This document shows positions 41,596-52,251 of a stretch of DNA of 64,000 nucleotides, piece after piece; the stretch's first letter is position 1; the number at the start of each line of letters is the position of its first letter. Location: positions 26,223 to 90,222 of the forward strand of contig NZ_STGX01000010.1 of NCBI RefSeq assembly GCF_004912155.1, given 5' to 3'. This stretch comes from Glycomyces paridis (GTDB lineage: Bacteria; Actinomycetota; Actinomycetes; Mycobacteriales; Micromonosporaceae). The position numbers and the translations under genes were made by a program. The notes beneath the pieces are model-generated. The model saw nothing but the letters and a program-made list of their open reading frames with translations. It did no database searches and had not been told where the DNA came from.

Positions 41596-43788
41596 CTAAC
41601 GCGAGGCGACCCGCGGCCGCCAGCTCGCGGGCCAGCGCCCGGCCCGGGCGACCATCGCCATCAGCGCCGGGAGCAGCATCACCCGCACGACCACGGCGTC
41701 GAGCAGGACGCCCAGCGCCAGCGCGAAACCGAGCTGCTTCATCTCGATGCGGTCGATGAAGACGAACGCCACGAACACCGACATCATGATCAGCGCCGCG
41801 CTCGTGACCACGCTCGCCGAGGACAGGATGCCCTGGCGGATCGCCGCGGTCGGTGCGAGGCCGCGCAGCGAGGCCTCCTTGATCCGGCTCATCACGAACA
41901 GCTGGTAGTCCAGTGAGAGGCCGAAGAGGATCGCGAACACCATGAGCGGCGTGCGCGAGCCGATGAACCCGGGCGAGTCGAAGCCGAGGAGGCCCTCGGC
42001 CCAGGTGTGCTGGAACACCAGCACCAGCGCGCCCCAGGCCGCCAGGCTCGACAGCAGGTTCAGGCCCATGCTCACGAGCGCGAAGACGAGCGACCGGAAC
42101 GCGATGAGCATGACGACGAGGGTCGCCAGGAGCACGAACGCGACCACGAGGAACAGCCGTTCGGCCTGGTGCGCCGAGTAGTCCGCGGAGTAGGCGGGCT
42201 CGCCGGAGACGGCGTAGCGGGCGCCTTCGATCCGGCCGACGGTGTCCGGGACGAGTTCGCCGCGCAGCAGCTCCAGGGACTCCTCGGCCCGGGGATCGCT
42301 GGTGGCGTAGGGGATCGGCAGTTCGAGCCGGACCGCCGTGCCGTCGGGAGCGGTGCTGATCCGCGGCGCGTCGGTCTCGGCGAACAGCGCGTTCCCCCGG
42401 GTCCGCTCCTCCAACTCCGCCACGGCTTCTGCGAGCGCGGCGCCGTCCCCGGGCCCGACCTCCGCGACCACCGAGTGCGTGAGCCCCGCTTCGGGGAACT
42501 CGGCGACGAGCGCGTCGTAGGTCGCGATCGTGTGGAGCGACTTGGGGAACGACTCCTTGCCCTCGACGCTCGTCGTCATGGCCAGCGCCGGAGTCGCGAA
42601 GCCGACGATGACGGCGGTGCCGATGGCGGCCGTCGCGACGGGGTGGCGCAGGGAGGGCCGCAGGACCCTCGACCAGCCGCGGCCCTGGCCCGGCTTCGCG
42701 CGGCGCCTGAGGAGCCTGCCGCCGTCGAGGCGCCGGCCGATCTTGACGAGCAGCGCGGGGAGCACGGTCAGCGAGCTGATCATCGCCATGGCGACGACGA
42801 TGATGCAGGCCGTGGCGATCGAGGAGAAGATGACGTCGTCGACGAGGTACAGCCCCGCCATCGAGACGATCACGGCGATCCCGGAGGTCACGATGGTGCG
42901 CCCGGCGGTGGCGGCGGCCGCTTCGACCGAGGCGGCGAGGGGGTCGGCCCCGCCGCCGCGAGCCCGCTCCTCCCGCACGCGCTTGAGGTAGAACAGCGAG
43001 TAGTCCACGCCCACGGCCATGCCGATCATCGCGAGGACGCTGGTGACCGCGCCTCCGGCATCGGGGAAGAAGTGCGAGCTCAGCGCGTACGCGCCGAGCG
43101 CGGCGACGATCGAGGTGACCGCCAGCGCCAGCGGTACGCCCGCCAGCAGGAGCGACCCGAAGACGACGAACAGGATGAGGAGCGTCAGAGGCAGCGTGAA
43201 CCGCTCCACCTGGGCGAGCTGGGTGCCGAGCTGGTCGTTGAGCTCGGTCGAGAGCGACTTGGAGCCGGTCTGGTCGATCGCCAGGCCGGGGTGGGACTCC
43301 TGCACCGACGCGGTGGCCGCGAGCAGCGGGTCGATGTGGTCGCCGGCCTCGTGGGCGGGCATGGACATGGTCACGGCGACCATGACCGCGTCGCCGCTGT
43401 CGGCGGTGACCGGCTCGGCCACCTCCGCGACCTCGTCGAGCGCGCTCATGCGCTCGCGCAGTTCGGCGGCGGCGGCTTCGGCGGCGGCCGGGTCGAGGGC
43501 GCCTTCGGGGGAGGTGATGAGGACCTGCTCGACCGCGGGTGCGTCGAGGCCGTGCTCCAGGGCGATGGTCTCGGCCTCGCCGGCCTCGCCGATCCAGTAG
43601 TCGGAGAACGCGACCTGCTTCGTGCCGGCCATGGCGCCGGCGCCGAAGCACAGGGCGACGAAGAGCGCCCAGGCGAGGACGGCCTTCCAGGGGTTGGCGG
43701 CGCTCCAGGAGGCGATGCGCACGGTGAACGGTCGGCGTCCCGTCCCGGCGCCCGGCGGGGGAGCGGTTCGCGAAGTTGCGGTGGTCAT
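41596..43788 (-). CDS. MMPL/RND-family membrane transporter
   Basis: A 730-residue inner-membrane exporter of the MMPL class, driven by the proton gradient. Two repeats, each with one leading helix, a large external loop and five more helices. Visible: AVGVDYSLFYLKRVREERAR in the first half and LFGLSLDYQLFVMSRIKEAS in the second, carrying the paired Asp-Tyr proton-relay positions. No long C-terminal cytosolic tail as in MmpL3. The ATG at 43788 follows a short unstructured stretch; the frame is open far upstream but that part is non-coding in character. Substrate unknown; lipids or antimicrobials are typical. Confidence 0.9.
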   Translation of the reverse strand: MTTATSRTAPPPGAGTGRRPFTVRIASWSAANPWKAVLAWALFVALCFGAGAMAGTKQVAFSDYWIGEAGEAETIALEHGLDAPAVEQVLITSPEGALDPAAAEAAAAELRERMSALDEVAEVAEPVTADSGDAVMVAVTMSMPAHEAGDHIDPLLAATASVQESHPGLAIDQTGSKSLSTELNDQLGTQLAQVERFTLPLTLLILFVVFGSLLLAGVPLALAVTSIVAALGAYALSSHFFPDAGGAVTSVLAMIGMAVGVDYSLFYLKRVREERARGGGADPLAASVEAAAATAGRTIVTSGIAVIVSMAGLYLVDDVIFSSIATACIIVVAMAMISSLTVLPALLVKIGRRLDGGRLLRRRAKPGQGRGWSRVLRPSLRHPVATAAIGTAVIVGFATPALAMTTSVEGKESFPKSLHTIATYDALVAEFPEAGLTHSVVAEVGPGDGAALAEAVAELEERTRGNALFAETDAPRISTAPDGTAVRLELPIPYATSDPRAEESLELLRGELVPDTVGRIEGARYAVSGEPAYSADYSAHQAERLFLVVAFVLLATLVVMLIAFRSLVFALVSMGLNLLSSLAAWGALVLVFQHTWAEGLLGFDSPGFIGSRTPLMVFAILFGLSLDYQLFVMSRIKEASLRGLAPTAAIRQGILSSASVVTSAALIMMSVFVAFVFIDRIEMKQLGFALALGVLLDAVVVRVMLLPALMAMVARAGRWPASWRPRVASR

Positions 43789-43908
43789 GTACGCCGACGC
43801 TAAACGGAACTCGGGCCGGGCACATTGATGCAGGCCGGACTTCGCTTGGTGGGGTGTACCCCCACAAGGCAAGGGCCGCAGTGCATCCGACGCGGGCAAG
43901 GAGACGGC

Positions 43909-43943
43909 GAACGCCGCGGGGAGCCCGGCTCCCCGCGGCGTTC
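43909..43943. terminator. Perfect 17-bp inverted repeat with 1-nt centre
   Basis: GAACGCCGCGGGGAGCC (43909-43925), one C, exact complement (43927-43943). It lies 9 nt past the stop of the upstream minus-strand gene and about 120 nt before the MMPL start, so it probably separates the two transcripts. Confidence 0.75.
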
Positions 43944-43952
43944 GGGCGTCGA

Positions 43953-44501
43953 TTACCTGGCGGTGACGGCTTCGAGTTCGCCGGTCTCGGAGAGTTCGCG
44001 GTCGATCTCCTCGAAGAGCTCTTCGGCGGCGAACCAGGCGCGGGCGCCTCGGGTGCGCAGCAGCAGGAGCGCGGCCGTCGGGAAGGAGCCGCAGACGAGG
44101 AGCATTGCGGCGGCGCTCATGAAGAACGGGGCCTCGTCGGGGAAGGTCGCGAAGTAGGCGCGGCCGAGGATCCAGGCGTACATCGCCAGAGGCACGATCG
44201 CGAGGGCCCACCAGGCGGCCTTGACGGCGTGCGCGCGGCGCTGGCCGAGGCGGGTGGCGATGAAGGGCATCGAGACGGTGATGGCGACGCTGAGAAGAAT
44301 GGTGACGATGTTGTCGAGGCCGATCGAGCCGACCACGTCGAGCATGGTCTCGTGGCTGGAGTCGGACCTGGTCGCGTCGAACAGGAACCGCAGGCCGATC
44401 GAGTAGACCAGGAGGATGGCCGCGAACTGGAGCCAGATGACGCCTTGCGCGGCGAGGACGGTCTTCGGCTTGGCAGGGGGCCCGGCATGGCTGGGTCGCA
44501 C
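43953..44501 (-). CDS. Four-helix membrane protein of unknown function
   Basis: A 182-residue protein with four hydrophobic helices (about 20-40, 55-80, 92-112, 122-145) and a C-terminal soluble, acidic tail (AEELFEEIDRELSETGELEA). GTG at 44501 is preceded by AAGGGAG, which fixes the start; the upstream open frame is Arg-rich and unconvincing. No family is recognised. It stands in its own transcription unit between MMPL and the divergent antitoxin gene. Confidence 0.6.
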   Translation of the reverse strand: MRPSHAGPPAKPKTVLAAQGVIWLQFAAILLVYSIGLRFLFDATRSDSSHETMLDVVGSIGLDNIVTILLSVAITVSMPFIATRLGQRRAHAVKAAWWALAIVPLAMYAWILGRAYFATFPDEAPFFMSAAAMLLVCGSFPTAALLLLRTRGARAWFAAEELFEEIDRELSETGELEAVTAR

Positions 44502-44730
44502 TGCGCTCCCTTCTCGGCGGGCGACGGCGCGCCGGAGGTGCGTCCAGGCCGTTCGACGGCCCGGTCTCGACTGGATCGCGGCACGGCGCCAAGGCCGTAC
44601 CAGGGGGCGCTTCCTGGGGAAAGCGGTCCTTGAACCATAGCGAACCCGTCCCACCCCCGGGCCCCCGGTGCGACCCGGAACACACTTCACGACCGAAGCT
44701 CACGCCTCCGAGCCAAGATGCATCTCATGT

Positions 44731-44736
44731 TAATGT
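44731..44736 (+). promoter_or_regulatory. Leaderless -10 element TAATGT of the toxin-antitoxin pair
   Basis: TAATGT ends 6 nt before the ATG at 44743. The surrounding CATGTTAATG / TTGCATGATG stretch has partial symmetry and could be the autoregulatory site. Confidence 0.45.
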
Positions 44737-44742
44737 AGTTGC

Positions 44743-45003
44743 ATGATGACGTACACCATCACCGAGGCGCGGCCGAAACTCGGCGACATCGTCCGCCGCG
44801 CCGCCGCGCACCAGCAGACCGTGATCACCGACCACGACCGGCCCATCGCCATGGTCGTGAACTTCAGCGACTGGGAGGACATGGAGGACACCATCGCGGC
44901 CCTCCGAGGTCAACTCGCCCGCGCCCAGGGCGTGCAGCCGATCGGACACGAGGACGCGAAGCGATTGCTGCGCGAAGCGGCGGCCAGGGCCGCCGAGCAG
45001 TGA
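44743..45003 (+). CDS. Phd/YefM-family antitoxin
   Basis: An 86-residue antitoxin. The N-terminal Phd/YefM fold is plain: YTITEARPKLGDIVRRAAAH, then QQTVITDHDRPIAMVVNFSD W; the C-terminal half (LARAQGVQPIGHEDAKRLLR) is the flexible toxin-wrapping helix. It should bind its own promoter and neutralise the RelE-type toxin whose GTG overlaps its stop. An alternative start is the adjacent ATG at 44746. Confidence 0.88.
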   Translation: MMTYTITEARPKLGDIVRRAAAHQQTVITDHDRPIAMVVNFSDWEDMEDTIAALRGQLARAQGVQPIGHEDAKRLLREAAARAAEQ

Positions 45004-45248
45004 GGTACACGGTGCAGTGGGAGCCCGCCGTGGTCTCGCAGGTGTCCCGCTTCATGGCAACCCACCACAAGGAGCTTGAGGAGTTGCTGGAGTTCCTCGA
45101 CGCGCTGGAGCAGGACCCCCGCCCGGCGGGTTCGGTGGCCTGGGGGCCCGACTACCGCCGCGCGCGCGTCGGCGCGTGGCGGGTCCTCTATCGCATCGAC
45201 GAGGTGCTGAGCGTCATCGGCGTCGAAAACGTCGGGCGAAGCGAGTGA
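45000..45248 (+). CDS. RelE/ParE-family toxin
   Basis: An 82-residue toxin with the RelE/ParE fold: YTVQWEPAVVSQVSRF at the start, a helical hairpin (ELEELLEFLDALEQDPRPAG) and the C-terminal strands YRRARVGAWRVLYRIDE and LSVIGVENVGR. RelE members cut mRNA in the ribosome; ParE members poison gyrase. The RVGAWRVLYRID strand favours RelE. GTG overlaps the antitoxin stop (GTGA), so the two are coupled. Confidence 0.85.
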   Translation: MRYTVQWEPAVVSQVSRFMATHHKELEELLEFLDALEQDPRPAGSVAWGPDYRRARVGAWRVLYRIDEVLSVIGVENVGRSE

Positions 45249-45264
45249 CGAGCGCGGATCGCAC

Positions 45265-46260
45265 TCAGGCGTCGCGTTCGAGCATGTAGTCGCAGATGTC
45301 GACCAGGGCCTTCTGGGCCGGGCCCTGGGGGAGGGCCTTGGCGAGCGAGCGGGCGCGCTCCTGGTACTGGTGGAGGGTGTCCTTCGCCTGCGTGAGCGCC
45401 TTGGAGGCCCGCAAGAGCGCCAGGGCCTCGTCCAGGTCCGACTCGGGGACCGGGCCGGAGACGAGTTCGCGGAGGCGCGTGTCGGCCGGGTCGTCGCCCG
45501 CGAGGGCGTAGATCACCGGGAGGGTCGGGACGCCTTCGAGGAGGTCGGTGCCGGGGGTCTTGCCGGAGGTGTCGGACTCGACGTCGATGATGTCGTCGGC
45601 GATCTGGAAGGCCACGCCGATGACCTCGCCGAACTCCTCGGCGGTGGCGATCGTCGGCTCGTCGGCCCCCGCGAACCAGGCGCCGAACTTCGCGCACGTG
45701 GCGATGAGCGAGCCGGTCTTCTCGGAGAGGATCTCAAGGTGCCACTCGACGGCGTCGGTGCCCTCGGGGATCGGCATCGTCTCGTTGATCTGGCCGCGCA
45801 CGAGGCGCGCGAAGGTCGCGGCCTGGAGGCGCACGGCCTCGGTGCCGAGCTCGGCCATGATCTCGGCGGCGCGGCTGAAGACGTAGTCGCCGGTGAGGAT
45901 CGCGATGGAGTTGTCCCAGCGGGCGTTGGCGCTCGGGGCGCCGCGGCGCAGGAGGGCCTCGTCCATGACGTCGTCGTGGTACAGGGTCGCCAGGTGCGTC
46001 AGTTCGAGCGCGACGGCGGCGTCGAGGATGCCGGGCCGGTTCGGGTCGCCCAGGTGCGCGCACGCGAGGGTGAGCATGGGGCGGAAGCGTTTCCCGCCGG
46101 CGCGGATGAGGTGGGACCCGGACTGGCGCAGCAGCGGCTGGTCGGTGTCGACGGCCTTGAGCAGTCGCTCCTCGACCAGTTCGAGGGAGGCGCGCATCTC
46201 GTCGGCGAAGGCCTCGTCGGTAAAGGTCAGCGCGGTCTGCGCACGTCGGGTGGTCACCAC
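45265..46260 (-). CDS. Polyprenyl diphosphate synthase
   Basis: A 331-residue trans-isoprenyl diphosphate synthase that elongates allylic diphosphates with isopentenyl diphosphate, here most likely for the menaquinone side chain. First Asp-rich motif HLATLYHDDVMDEA with RRGAPSANARW, second FQIADDIIDVESDTSGKTPG; GGKRFRPML is the substrate-binding Lys/Arg segment. The second motif reads DDIID instead of the common DDILD. GTG at 46260 has TAAGGT exactly 6 nt upstream, fixing the start. Cytosolic or membrane-associated. Confidence 0.92.
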   Translation of the reverse strand: MVTTRRAQTALTFTDEAFADEMRASLELVEERLLKAVDTDQPLLRQSGSHLIRAGGKRFRPMLTLACAHLGDPNRPGILDAAVALELTHLATLYHDDVMDEALLRRGAPSANARWDNSIAILTGDYVFSRAAEIMAELGTEAVRLQAATFARLVRGQINETMPIPEGTDAVEWHLEILSEKTGSLIATCAKFGAWFAGADEPTIATAEEFGEVIGVAFQIADDIIDVESDTSGKTPGTDLLEGVPTLPVIYALAGDDPADTRLRELVSGPVPESDLDEALALLRASKALTQAKDTLHQYQERARSLAKALPQGPAQKALVDICDYMLERDA

Positions 46261-46266
46261 AGGCTC

Positions 46267-46272
46267 ACCTTA
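46267..46272 (-). promoter_or_regulatory. Leaderless -10 element TAAGGT of the polyprenyl synthase gene
   Basis: On the minus strand TAAGGT is followed by 6 nt and the GTG at 46260; no ribosome site is visible. Confidence 0.45.
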
Positions 46273-46337
46273 TCGTGTGGCACCGGGCGCGGGCACGGCG
46301 CGGGAACGGGGAGTCGGCCGGGCCGCAGCGAGATCCG

Positions 46338-47558
46338 TCAATGCCGGGCCCTCGCGGCCGAGGCGCTGCCGGCGGCGATGAACAGGGCCGACGCGGACAT
46401 GGCCGCCACCACCGCGATCCAGCCCGCGCTCCACCCGGCGTGGTGCACGAGGAGGCCGAAGCTGATCGGCCCGATGGCGCCGCCGAGGAAGATCCCGGTC
46501 TGCGTGACGGAGGTCGCGAGCGCGGGCGCGTCGGGGTAGCGGCTGGTGACGGCGTGGTTCATCAGGCCCGGCCAGGCCCAGCCGAGCGCGTAGGCGCAGA
46601 CGGTCCCCAGCGGCAGCAGCCACGGCAGTTCGAACAGGAACGTGGCGAGTCCGGCCGCGCCGCCCAGGAGCATGAGGGAGATGACGAGGAACTCCTTGCC
46701 GTTCCCCCGGTCGCCGACCGCGCCGAAGCCGGTGCGGGCGATGACCCCGGCGATGCCGCCGATCGTCAGGTTGAGGCCCGCGAAGCTCTCGGACCCGCCG
46801 ATGTCCACGGTGTACGTGGTGAGGAACGAGCCGATCGGTGTCGCGGCGGTGGCCCCGAGGAAGGTCGCGACGGCGAACAGCAGCAGCGTCACGTCGAGCG
46901 GCCTGGCGGCGGCGACACGTTCGCGCGGGCGCGGGCGTCCGAGTCCGGCGAGCGGCAGGAGCGCGGCGAGGACGATGGCGGCGCCGAACACGAAGGCCCA
47001 GCGCCAGCCGAGGGTGAGCGCGACGGCGGGCACCGAGAGGCCGCCGATCATGATGCACAGCGGCACCGAGGCCTGCTTGGCGCCGAACAGGAGTCCCCTG
47101 CCGCGCACCGGCGCCCATTCGGTGAGGACCGTGTTGGAGGCGAGCTGTCCGAGGCCGTTGGCGGGGGCGCACAGCGCCAGGAACGCGGTGAGGACGATCG
47201 GCTCGCGGGCGAAGGCCGCGATGCCCAGCAGGGCCGTCGCGGAGAGCGCGACGGCGACGCGGGCGGTCACGAGGGCGCCGAAGCGGTCGACGAGGCGTCC
47301 GGAGGGGACGGTGGTGAGCGCGGAGATCGCGAAGTACAGACCGGTGACGAGTCCGATCTGGCTGACGCTCATGCCGAGTTCGTCGGCGACCTGGACGGCG
47401 AGCCCGCCGAAGAGGAAGAGCGGGAGCACGGCGGCGACCTGGACGCTCATGGCGGCGGTGATGGTGGTGGCGGTCCTGGGGCCGGCGGGGGCGGTGGTGG
47501 AGGCGGGCACGTTGGCAACCGTACTCCAAGCGCTCGGCTCGACCCGATTTCCGCTCAT
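46338..47558 (-). CDS. MFS transporter
   Basis: A 406-residue major facilitator superfamily permease with about 12 hydrophobic helices. Motif A-like GRLVDRFGALVTARVAVALS between TM2 and TM3 and a second, weaker copy after TM8 (ARTGFGAVGDRGNGKE). ATG at 47558 follows GGGG; an internal start near ATTITAAMSVQV cannot be excluded because the first 35 residues are unstructured. Substrate unknown; drug efflux or metabolite export are typical. Confidence 0.82.
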   Translation of the reverse strand: MSGNRVEPSAWSTVANVPASTTAPAGPRTATTITAAMSVQVAAVLPLFLFGGLAVQVADELGMSVSQIGLVTGLYFAISALTTVPSGRLVDRFGALVTARVAVALSATALLGIAAFAREPIVLTAFLALCAPANGLGQLASNTVLTEWAPVRGRGLLFGAKQASVPLCIMIGGLSVPAVALTLGWRWAFVFGAAIVLAALLPLAGLGRPRPRERVAAARPLDVTLLLFAVATFLGATAATPIGSFLTTYTVDIGGSESFAGLNLTIGGIAGVIARTGFGAVGDRGNGKEFLVISLMLLGGAAGLATFLFELPWLLPLGTVCAYALGWAWPGLMNHAVTSRYPDAPALATSVTQTGIFLGGAIGPISFGLLVHHAGWSAGWIAVVAAMSASALFIAAGSASAARARH

Positions 47559-47785
47559 GTGCCCCGAAGCGCGCGGTCGGATCGCGCCCGCCGGGACCGA
47601 CCGGATCGCCCTGAGGCGATGCCGGATCGCCGCTGCCCAGACCGACCGGATCGCCCGGAATGTGTACCTAATACGAGTGAACGGTCTTGACTCGCACACG
47701 CAGCGTGTGCAACTGTTGGCCCTGGCGTCACCGGCCGGGCCCGTTGGGAATCCGCTGCCGCATCGCCTTCCCTCGCATGGGGAGA

Positions 47786-47827
47786 CGAAACGCGGCGGCC
47801 CTGGTGGGAGGGAGCCGCCGCGTTTCG
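47786..47827 (+). terminator. Orphan hairpin CGAAACGCGGCGGC, 14-bp stem
   Basis: Left arm 47786-47799, right arm 47814-47827, followed by GTTATT. It lies about 240 nt before the iclR start, where no annotated transcript ends. Confidence 0.55.
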
Positions 47828-47960
47828 GTTATTCGAATGTTCCGCGGTGGCGACGAGGAAGTTTGGTGGGGACTCGACATCGCCGCCGCGGGTTGTCCGC
47901 GACCGGCGTGAGCCGGACCGCGAACGGTGCTGACACTTCGATACTGCCTTGTATGCGACG

Positions 47961-47989
47961 GTGACGCAACCGGCTGTTGTTTATATAGT
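47961..47989 (+). promoter_or_regulatory. Promoter GTGACG-N17-TATAGT of the IclR gene
   Basis: -35 GTGACG (47961-47966), 17-bp spacer, -10 TATAGT (47984-47989) in a locally AT-rich patch about 76 nt before the ATG. Confidence 0.5.
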
Positions 47990-48065
47990 TAGATCACGGC
48001 CGACCTGGCCGGCGCCGCACCCGGCGCCGACCCGTCAGGTCACGGTGTGCAATTGGAGCGGCGGC

Positions 48066-48980
48066 ATGGTGGAGCAGCGGCGACCAGGCGACGAATCGCG
48101 TGGAGGCGACCCGAAGGAGTTCGGCGCGCGATCCCGCGCGGACGGACCGCGACTGGGAAGGCCCCGCGGCGAGCGGCGCAAGCCCAAGCCGCCCAAGCCG
48201 ATCGGTTCCCTCCCGGCCGAGCGCGTCGAACCGACCAAGATGATCCAGAGCGTCCAGCGGGCGCTGCGCATCATGGAGCTCGTGGGCCGCCACGCCGACG
48301 GCGTCTCGGCCCCCCGCATCGCCTTCGAGTGCGGCCTCAACCGCGCCACCGCCTACAACCTGCTGCGCACCCTCGTCTACGAGCGGTACCTGCGCCGCGA
48401 CGAATCCGGCCGCTACTCGCTCGGCCTCGAAGTCTCCGACCGCTACTCCGAACTCACCCGCGCGATGGCCGGCCCGAGCACCTGCGGTGAGTACATGCGC
48501 CGCATGTCCGGCGAGACCGGCTACTCGACCTTCGTGGCCCGCTTCGTGGAGGGCCGCCCGGCCGTCACCGACGTCATCGAGGGCAACCGCAGCCCGCACG
48601 TGGAGGACCTCATCGTCGGCTTCGACGACGGCGCCCACGCCACCGCGCTCGGCAAGGCGCTCCTGGCGACCCTCCAGCCCATGGACCGCGCCCGCTTCCT
48701 CCGCTCGGCGGGGATGCGCAGGTTCACCGGGCACACCCTCACCGAGCCCGACGCGTTCGAGTACGACCTCGCCGTCTACGGCGAGTCCGGCGTGTACGCC
48801 GAGATCGGCCAGTTCAAGGACGGCGTCGCCTGCGCGGGCGTCGTCATCCGCGAGGGCGACGCCCCCGACGAGCGCATCGTCTTCGCCGTCGCGATGCCCT
48901 TGGACGACATCAGGTCCACCTGGCCCATCCTCACCGAACGCCTCCGAGCGGCGGCGGCCGAACTCCAACCGCTCCTCTGA
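48066..48980 (+). CDS. IclR-family transcriptional regulator
   Basis: A 304-residue regulator. A basic, Pro/Arg/Lys-rich N-terminal tail (1-55) precedes the winged helix (MIQSVQRALRIMELVGRHAD, ECGLNRATAYNLLRTLVYER, GRYSLGLEV) and the C-terminal ligand-binding domain (about 150-300, with HATALGKALLATL and a single Cys in VACAGVVI). GGAG precedes the ATG at 48066. Most IclR proteins control catabolic operons; the nearest candidates are korAB (convergent) and the divergent MFS gene. Target and ligand unknown. Confidence 0.88.
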   Translation: MVEQRRPGDESRGGDPKEFGARSRADGPRLGRPRGERRKPKPPKPIGSLPAERVEPTKMIQSVQRALRIMELVGRHADGVSAPRIAFECGLNRATAYNLLRTLVYERYLRRDESGRYSLGLEVSDRYSELTRAMAGPSTCGEYMRRMSGETGYSTFVARFVEGRPAVTDVIEGNRSPHVEDLIVGFDDGAHATALGKALLATLQPMDRARFLRSAGMRRFTGHTLTEPDAFEYDLAVYGESGVYAEIGQFKDGVACAGVVIREGDAPDERIVFAVAMPLDDIRSTWPILTERLRAAAAELQPLL

Positions 48981-48999
48981 CGATCGCTTCACCGACGAC

Positions 49000-49033
49000 G
49001 AAACGGCCGGACCCTCGGGTCCGGCCGTTTCGC
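49000..49033. terminator. Bidirectional terminator, 16-bp stem
   Basis: CGAAACGGCCGGACCC (49000-49015), TC, and the exact complement (49018-49033), between the convergent iclR and korB genes. Confidence 0.9.
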
Positions 49034-49056
49034 TTCGCGTCTGAGCGCTCGGACCG

Positions 49057-50068
49057 TTAGAGCACGGTCCAGGTGTCGCCGGAGTGCAGGAGGCGGTCGA
49101 GGGCCTCCTTGCGGTCGACGCCGGTGGCCGCCTCGTCGACCTGGGTGCGGACGCCCTGGTCGTAGGTCGGGCGGGAGACGTTGCGGAACACGCCGATGGG
49201 GGTGTGGTCGAGCGCGACCCCCGAGAGGCGCGAGAGCGCGAAGGCGTAGGCCGGGTCGTCCACGTCGGACTTGTGGACCACGACGTCGGCCGGGTCGACC
49301 TCGGCGGCGTCCTTGACCTGGAGCCCGTAGCCCGATTGCACGACGACCTTGTCCCCGAAGGCGATCGGCTCGCCGTGCTGGAGGCGGATGAGCGACTCGT
49401 CGCGGGTCTCGGGGTTCTTGAGGACCTCGAACGCGCCGTCGTTGAAGATCGGGCAGTTCTGGTAGATCTCCACGAACGCCGAGCCCTCGTGCTCGGCCGC
49501 CGCGCGCAGGACCTCCTGGAGGTGCGCGCGGTCGGAGTCCAGCGTGCGGGCCACGAAGGTCGCCTCGGAGCCCAGCGCGAGCGACAGCGGGTTGAACGGG
49601 GAGTCCACCGAGCCCATCGGGCTCGACTTGGTGAGCGTGCCCGCGCCCGAGGTCGGCGAGTACTGGCCCTTGGTGAGGCCGTAGATCCGGTTGTTGAACA
49701 GCAGGATCTTCAGGTTCACGTTGCGGCGCAGCGCGTGGATGAGGTGGTTGCCGCCGATCGACAGCGCGTCGCCGTCGCCGGTGACGACCCACACCGACAG
49801 GTCGGGGCGCGAGACCGCCAGGCCCGTGGCGATGGCCGGGGCGCGGCCGTGGATCGAGTGGATGCCGTACGTGTTCAGGTAGTACGGGAACCGCGAGGAG
49901 CAGCCGATGCCGGAGACGAACGCGATCTTCTCGCGTTCGAGGCCCAGCTCGGGCAGGAACGACTGGACGGCGGCGAGGATGGCGTAGTCGCCGCAGCCGG
50001 GGCACCAGCGCACCTCCTGGCTCGACTTGAAGTCCTTCGCCTTGAGCTTCGGGGCGTCGAGCTTGACG

Positions 50069-50076
<8 letters not shown>
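49057..50076 (-). CDS. korB: 2-oxoacid:ferredoxin oxidoreductase beta subunit (KorB)
   Basis: A 339-residue thiamine-diphosphate and 4Fe-4S subunit. Visible: EVRWCPGCGDYAILAAVQ and FVSGIGCSSRF (cluster Cys), GDGDALSIGGNHLIHALRRN and NRIYGLTKGQYSPTS (ThDP/Mg site). With KorA it converts 2-oxoglutarate and CoA to succinyl-CoA, passing electrons to ferredoxin. ATG at 50076 overlaps the korA stop by 8 nt, with GAGGAGG upstream. Confidence 0.94.
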
Positions 50077-51922
<1,846 letters not shown>

Positions 51923-52251
51923 CTAGTTCTCCTCATGCGGGTTATGGGGGCACGCAGGGACTGCGGCGCTTCGGGCTGGGGGAGCGGGGCTCCGCCAGGT
52001 CTGCTAGTAGCGATGCTACGCGGGCGCCGCCGCGGGATGCCAACCCCGCAAGGCGGGCGCGATGTAGGCGACACCACTCGGTGCGTTTCGGCTCACCTGT
52101 TGGGACGCCTTCGGCCCGGCAGTGACCCAGACCTCTGGTTTCGGTCGCGTCGGCGCCGAATCCGAGCGGTCCGATCGTCTCGGATCGTGGAACGGGAGGG
52201 GGCGTCGCGACACGCCGGAGTCGGGCATCCGACCCCGCCCGGTCGGCCCTT
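51923..52251. other. 329-bp region between korA and the anti-sigma-like gene
   Basis: It should hold the korA promoter near 51925-51990. No clear promoter hexamers, strong hairpin or gene are seen. Codon structure does not extend into it. Confidence 0.4.

Larger units (their letters stand above)
47559..48065. other. 507-bp divergent region with hairpins; possible small RNA
   Basis: Between the MFS and IclR genes. From left: imperfect repeats of GACCGACCGGATCGCC (about 47597-47656), a 17-bp palindrome GCACACGC-A-GCGTGTGC (47694-47710), a 14-bp perfect hairpin with a 14-nt loop (47786-47827), and the IclR promoter (47961-47989). No convincing protein gene, though a GTG frame from 47677 stays open. 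A hairpin that ends no known gene suggests a small transcript. Confidence 0.5.

Noticed and set aside
41596-43788. Considered MMPL gene as part of the HNH island
   Set aside because: Codon use is like the chromosome and its terminator forms the outer boundary of the island.
43789-44703. N-terminal extension of the MMPL gene in the same frame
   Set aside because: It would overlap the membrane-protein gene and a terminator, and its translation is Arg/Pro-rich; the ATG at 43788 fits the family start.
47677-47964. GTG frame of about 95 codons before the IclR gene
   Set aside because: No ribosome site, Arg/Gly/Pro-rich, and it runs through a perfect hairpin; an RNA feature is more likely.
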